A DNA stretch of 64,000 bases from Rhodospirillaceae bacterium (GTDB taxonomy: Bacteria; Pseudomonadota; Alphaproteobacteria; Bin65): assembly GCA_028819475.1 (NCBI GenBank), contig JAPPLJ010000021.1, positions 62,001 to 126,000 of the forward strand, written 5' to 3'. Made by a program: the position numbers and the translations under genes. The notes under the pieces are model-generated. The model was not told the DNA's origin. It did no database searches and saw only the letters and a list, made by a program, of their open reading frames with translations. Positions within the stretch are counted from its first letter, which is position 1. Every line of letters starts with the position of its first letter. This document shows positions 62,633 to 64,000 of this stretch, in pieces.

Positions 62633-62809
62633 CTACCTTGTCGTGGTCTGCTTCGCCGTTTCCATCTCTTTCGCCAGTTGACGCGCCTTCGCGGCCAGCT
62701 TCCGCTTCACCTTGCGCGCGTGCTTGTTGGGCGACCTTTTGGCTTGGCTTTCGAACACCCTGGCGAACAGGTTCATCGGCTCGCCGGAGGACTTGATCCG
62801 GTCATTCAT
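62633..62809 (-). CDS. small basic hypothetical protein
   Basis: A 58-residue, lysine/arginine-rich peptide (SPNKHARKVKRKLAAKARQL) with no signal peptide. Its ATG overlaps the stop of the nuclease gene by 8 bp, which supports translation. Function is unknown; it may bind nucleic acid, as its charge suggests. Confidence 0.5.
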   Translation of the reverse strand: MNDRIKSSGEPMNLFARVFESQAKRSPNKHARKVKRKLAAKARQLAKEMETAKQTTTR

Positions 62810-63494
62810 CGGGCTTCGCCAGCCGCTCTCCGCGGCGCCATTCCCACGGCATGACGAACGGACCTTGCCATAGCCCGATCTTCGCCTTCTTGGCCTTCGC
62901 CTCCACCTCGACATACCGCTTCGAGTATTCCCGGTAAGCGACGGCGAAGCCCTGCCCCACCCTCCAGCGGTTGATGTCAGTGCCGTCCGAGGCGTACCGG
63001 TATCCGATCCTGCGGCCGTAGCGCCCCGGCTCCGGCTCGAAGTCGCCCCGGATATCGCCGGCCGCTATCATCAGCCTGAGCGCCGCGGTGGCGATCGCCC
63101 GGCAGGGATACGAGCGATCCTGTGCGTTCCGGCAGGACTGGCCGGACTCCGGCGCGTCAATGCCCTGCAGGCGCACCGTGACGCCGTTGAGGACGAGCGT
63201 GTCGCCGTCCAGGGCGCGGGTATCGGCACCACTGTCCTGCTTCTTCGGCTTGACCGGCGCCGCCCTTCCGCAATCGCCCTGGCCGCGTTTCGGGTGACGC
63301 CCGCCGCTGTCCAGGCACGCCTCGATGGTCGGGTAAGCGGTGAAGCTCTTGGTCCGGCCGTAGTATTGGCCGCCCGGGCAATGGCAGAGCCCCGACTTGG
63401 ACTTCTTGACCGGTCCCGCTACCGCTGCCGTTCCGGCTACCAGAAGGGCCAGAGCGGTCGCTGCTGCAATCCAAATAGTAGGGTAGTGAGTCAC
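62802..63494 (-). CDS. secreted thermonuclease-family (SNase-like) protein
   Basis: A 230-residue protein with an N-terminal signal peptide (AAATALALLVAGTAAVAG), a short cysteine-rich part (GLCHCPGGQYYGRTKSFTAY), and an SNase domain beginning LDGDTLVLNGVTVRLQGIDA. The domain's catalytic R in RLQGIDAPE and E/R in RYGRRIGY are visible. It likely degrades extracellular or periplasmic nucleic acid. Confidence 0.9.
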   Translation of the reverse strand: MTHYPTIWIAAATALALLVAGTAAVAGPVKKSKSGLCHCPGGQYYGRTKSFTAYPTIEACLDSGGRHPKRGQGDCGRAAPVKPKKQDSGADTRALDGDTLVLNGVTVRLQGIDAPESGQSCRNAQDRSYPCRAIATAALRLMIAAGDIRGDFEPEPGRYGRRIGYRYASDGTDINRWRVGQGFAVAYREYSKRYVEVEAKAKKAKIGLWQGPFVMPWEWRRGERLAKPDE

Positions 63495-63544
63495 TTAGAC
63501 TTTCTAATCTTGAAGCGCCGGCCGGGTCCAGCGGCCGGCGCTCT

Positions 63545-63871
63545 TCAATTCAGGCACTTCACGATCGAAGCATACTGGGCCGGCAGGATTGCCAGGGCAA
63601 TCGCCGTGCGCGTCGGGTCCTGAACCGACATGAGGATCTGCCCGCTCGCCCGGTGGGTCGCCAAGCCGAAGATCGCGCTCTTCCGCAGCGTCTTGTAAAT
63701 CGCCCGGTTGTCCCGCCCCCGGTGAACGAAGGTGATGAACGTATTGCCGCAATAGAATTCAAGCAGCCTGGACGCCGGGAACGGCTTCTCCGGCACCACG
63801 GGCACGCGCTCGCTCGCTGTCGCGGCCGACAGGCCAGCGATCAGCACGACAATCGACAACAGGACTCTCAT
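63545..63871 (-). CDS. hypothetical secreted protein
   Basis: A 108-residue protein with a signal peptide (MRVLLSIVVLIAGLSAATAS) and two cysteines (FYCGNTF and VKCLN) that could form a disulfide in the periplasm. It resembles no family I recognise. It lies just upstream of the nuclease gene on the same strand, with a 50-bp gap, so they may be expressed together. The start is the ATG at 63871; an earlier frame reaches 63925. Confidence 0.65.
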   Translation of the reverse strand: MRVLLSIVVLIAGLSAATASERVPVVPEKPFPASRLLEFYCGNTFITFVHRGRDNRAIYKTLRKSAIFGLATHRASGQILMSVQDPTRTAIALAILPAQYASIVKCLN

Positions 63872-64000
63872 GGCAGCCCTCGGGGACGGTGCGGGCCGCA
63901 GCTGGCGCCGGGCCGTTGCCATCACGCACGAGGCTATCGTGAGAGATCCCGCCTATTCGCCCAGGCCGGGTAGCTACTCCCTGCCGTAGAGCGGGCTGTT

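Overview
The window is GC-rich (a third-position G/C bias runs through every reading frame) and reads as chromosomal DNA of a free-living or host-associated alphaproteobacterium. Evidence is the gene stock: a DUF4212/SSS symporter pair, TRAP, TTT (TctABC) and Liv-type ABC importers, DUF2848, MmgE/PrpD, TauD and Rieske oxygenases, and no sign of phage or plasmid backbone. No rRNA, tRNA or CRISPR array was seen. I infer an oligotrophic, transporter-rich organism; I cannot name a genus.

Left part (1-8.7 kb): a symporter with its small subunit runs leftward. Facing it are a hypothetical gene and a DnaQ-exonuclease/CBS/DUF294 fusion. Then come a nitrilase-family hydrolase, an NCS2 permease with an extra cytoplasmic domain, and a 4'-phosphopantetheinyl transferase.

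The centre of interest is 8.9-18.3 kb, all on the minus strand. In transcription order it encodes a TauD-type dioxygenase, a CoA-acylating aldehyde dehydrogenase, a tandem BMC shell protein, an NTF2/SnoaL-like protein with a BMC-type tail, a BMC pentamer, a BMC hexamer, a second tandem BMC protein, a GlxA-type regulator and a TRAP transporter. This is a bacterial microcompartment locus without a recognisable classical signature enzyme (no diol dehydratase, ethanolamine lyase or glycyl radical enzyme). I propose that the Fe(II)/2-oxoglutarate oxygenase supplies the aldehyde. The aldehyde dehydrogenase C-terminus and the SnoaL-like N-terminus share a short amphipathic helix that looks like an encapsulation peptide.

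The middle (18.6-41.5 kb) is a patchwork. It holds GPP34; a Fic enzyme with an array of TTGCGC operator-like sites; a lone CoxL-type molybdenum hydroxylase; DUF2848 plus a cupin; a MarR/OsmC/HpaB operon; an AraC regulator facing a molybdopterin oxidoreductase; PPK2; GFA; TctABC; a Rieske oxygenase; YciI; and a second NCS2 permease. Next is a HigBA toxin-antitoxin pair bracketed by 39-bp direct repeats made from the 3' end of glcG. Three copies of a ~135-bp palindromic repeat lie in gene gaps. Remnants of a DUF499-like ATPase lie at 41.0-41.5 kb.

The right part (41.5-61.1 kb) is a catabolic island. A Liv-type ABC transporter, two MmgE/PrpD proteins, two isochorismatase-fold hydrolases, a flavin reductase, a medium-chain reductase, an amidohydrolase, an acyl-CoA dehydrogenase, an acyl-CoA synthetase, an isocitrate-lyase-fold enzyme, a CobW GTPase, a dihydropyrimidinase-type hydrolase and an arylsulfotransferase-like protein are packed together. 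They suggest uptake of a cyclic amide or ureide-like compound, ring opening, removal of a carbamoyl group, CoA activation and oxidation; the substrate is not determined. The right end holds a decayed S8-protease autotransporter, a secreted nuclease and small hypothetical genes.
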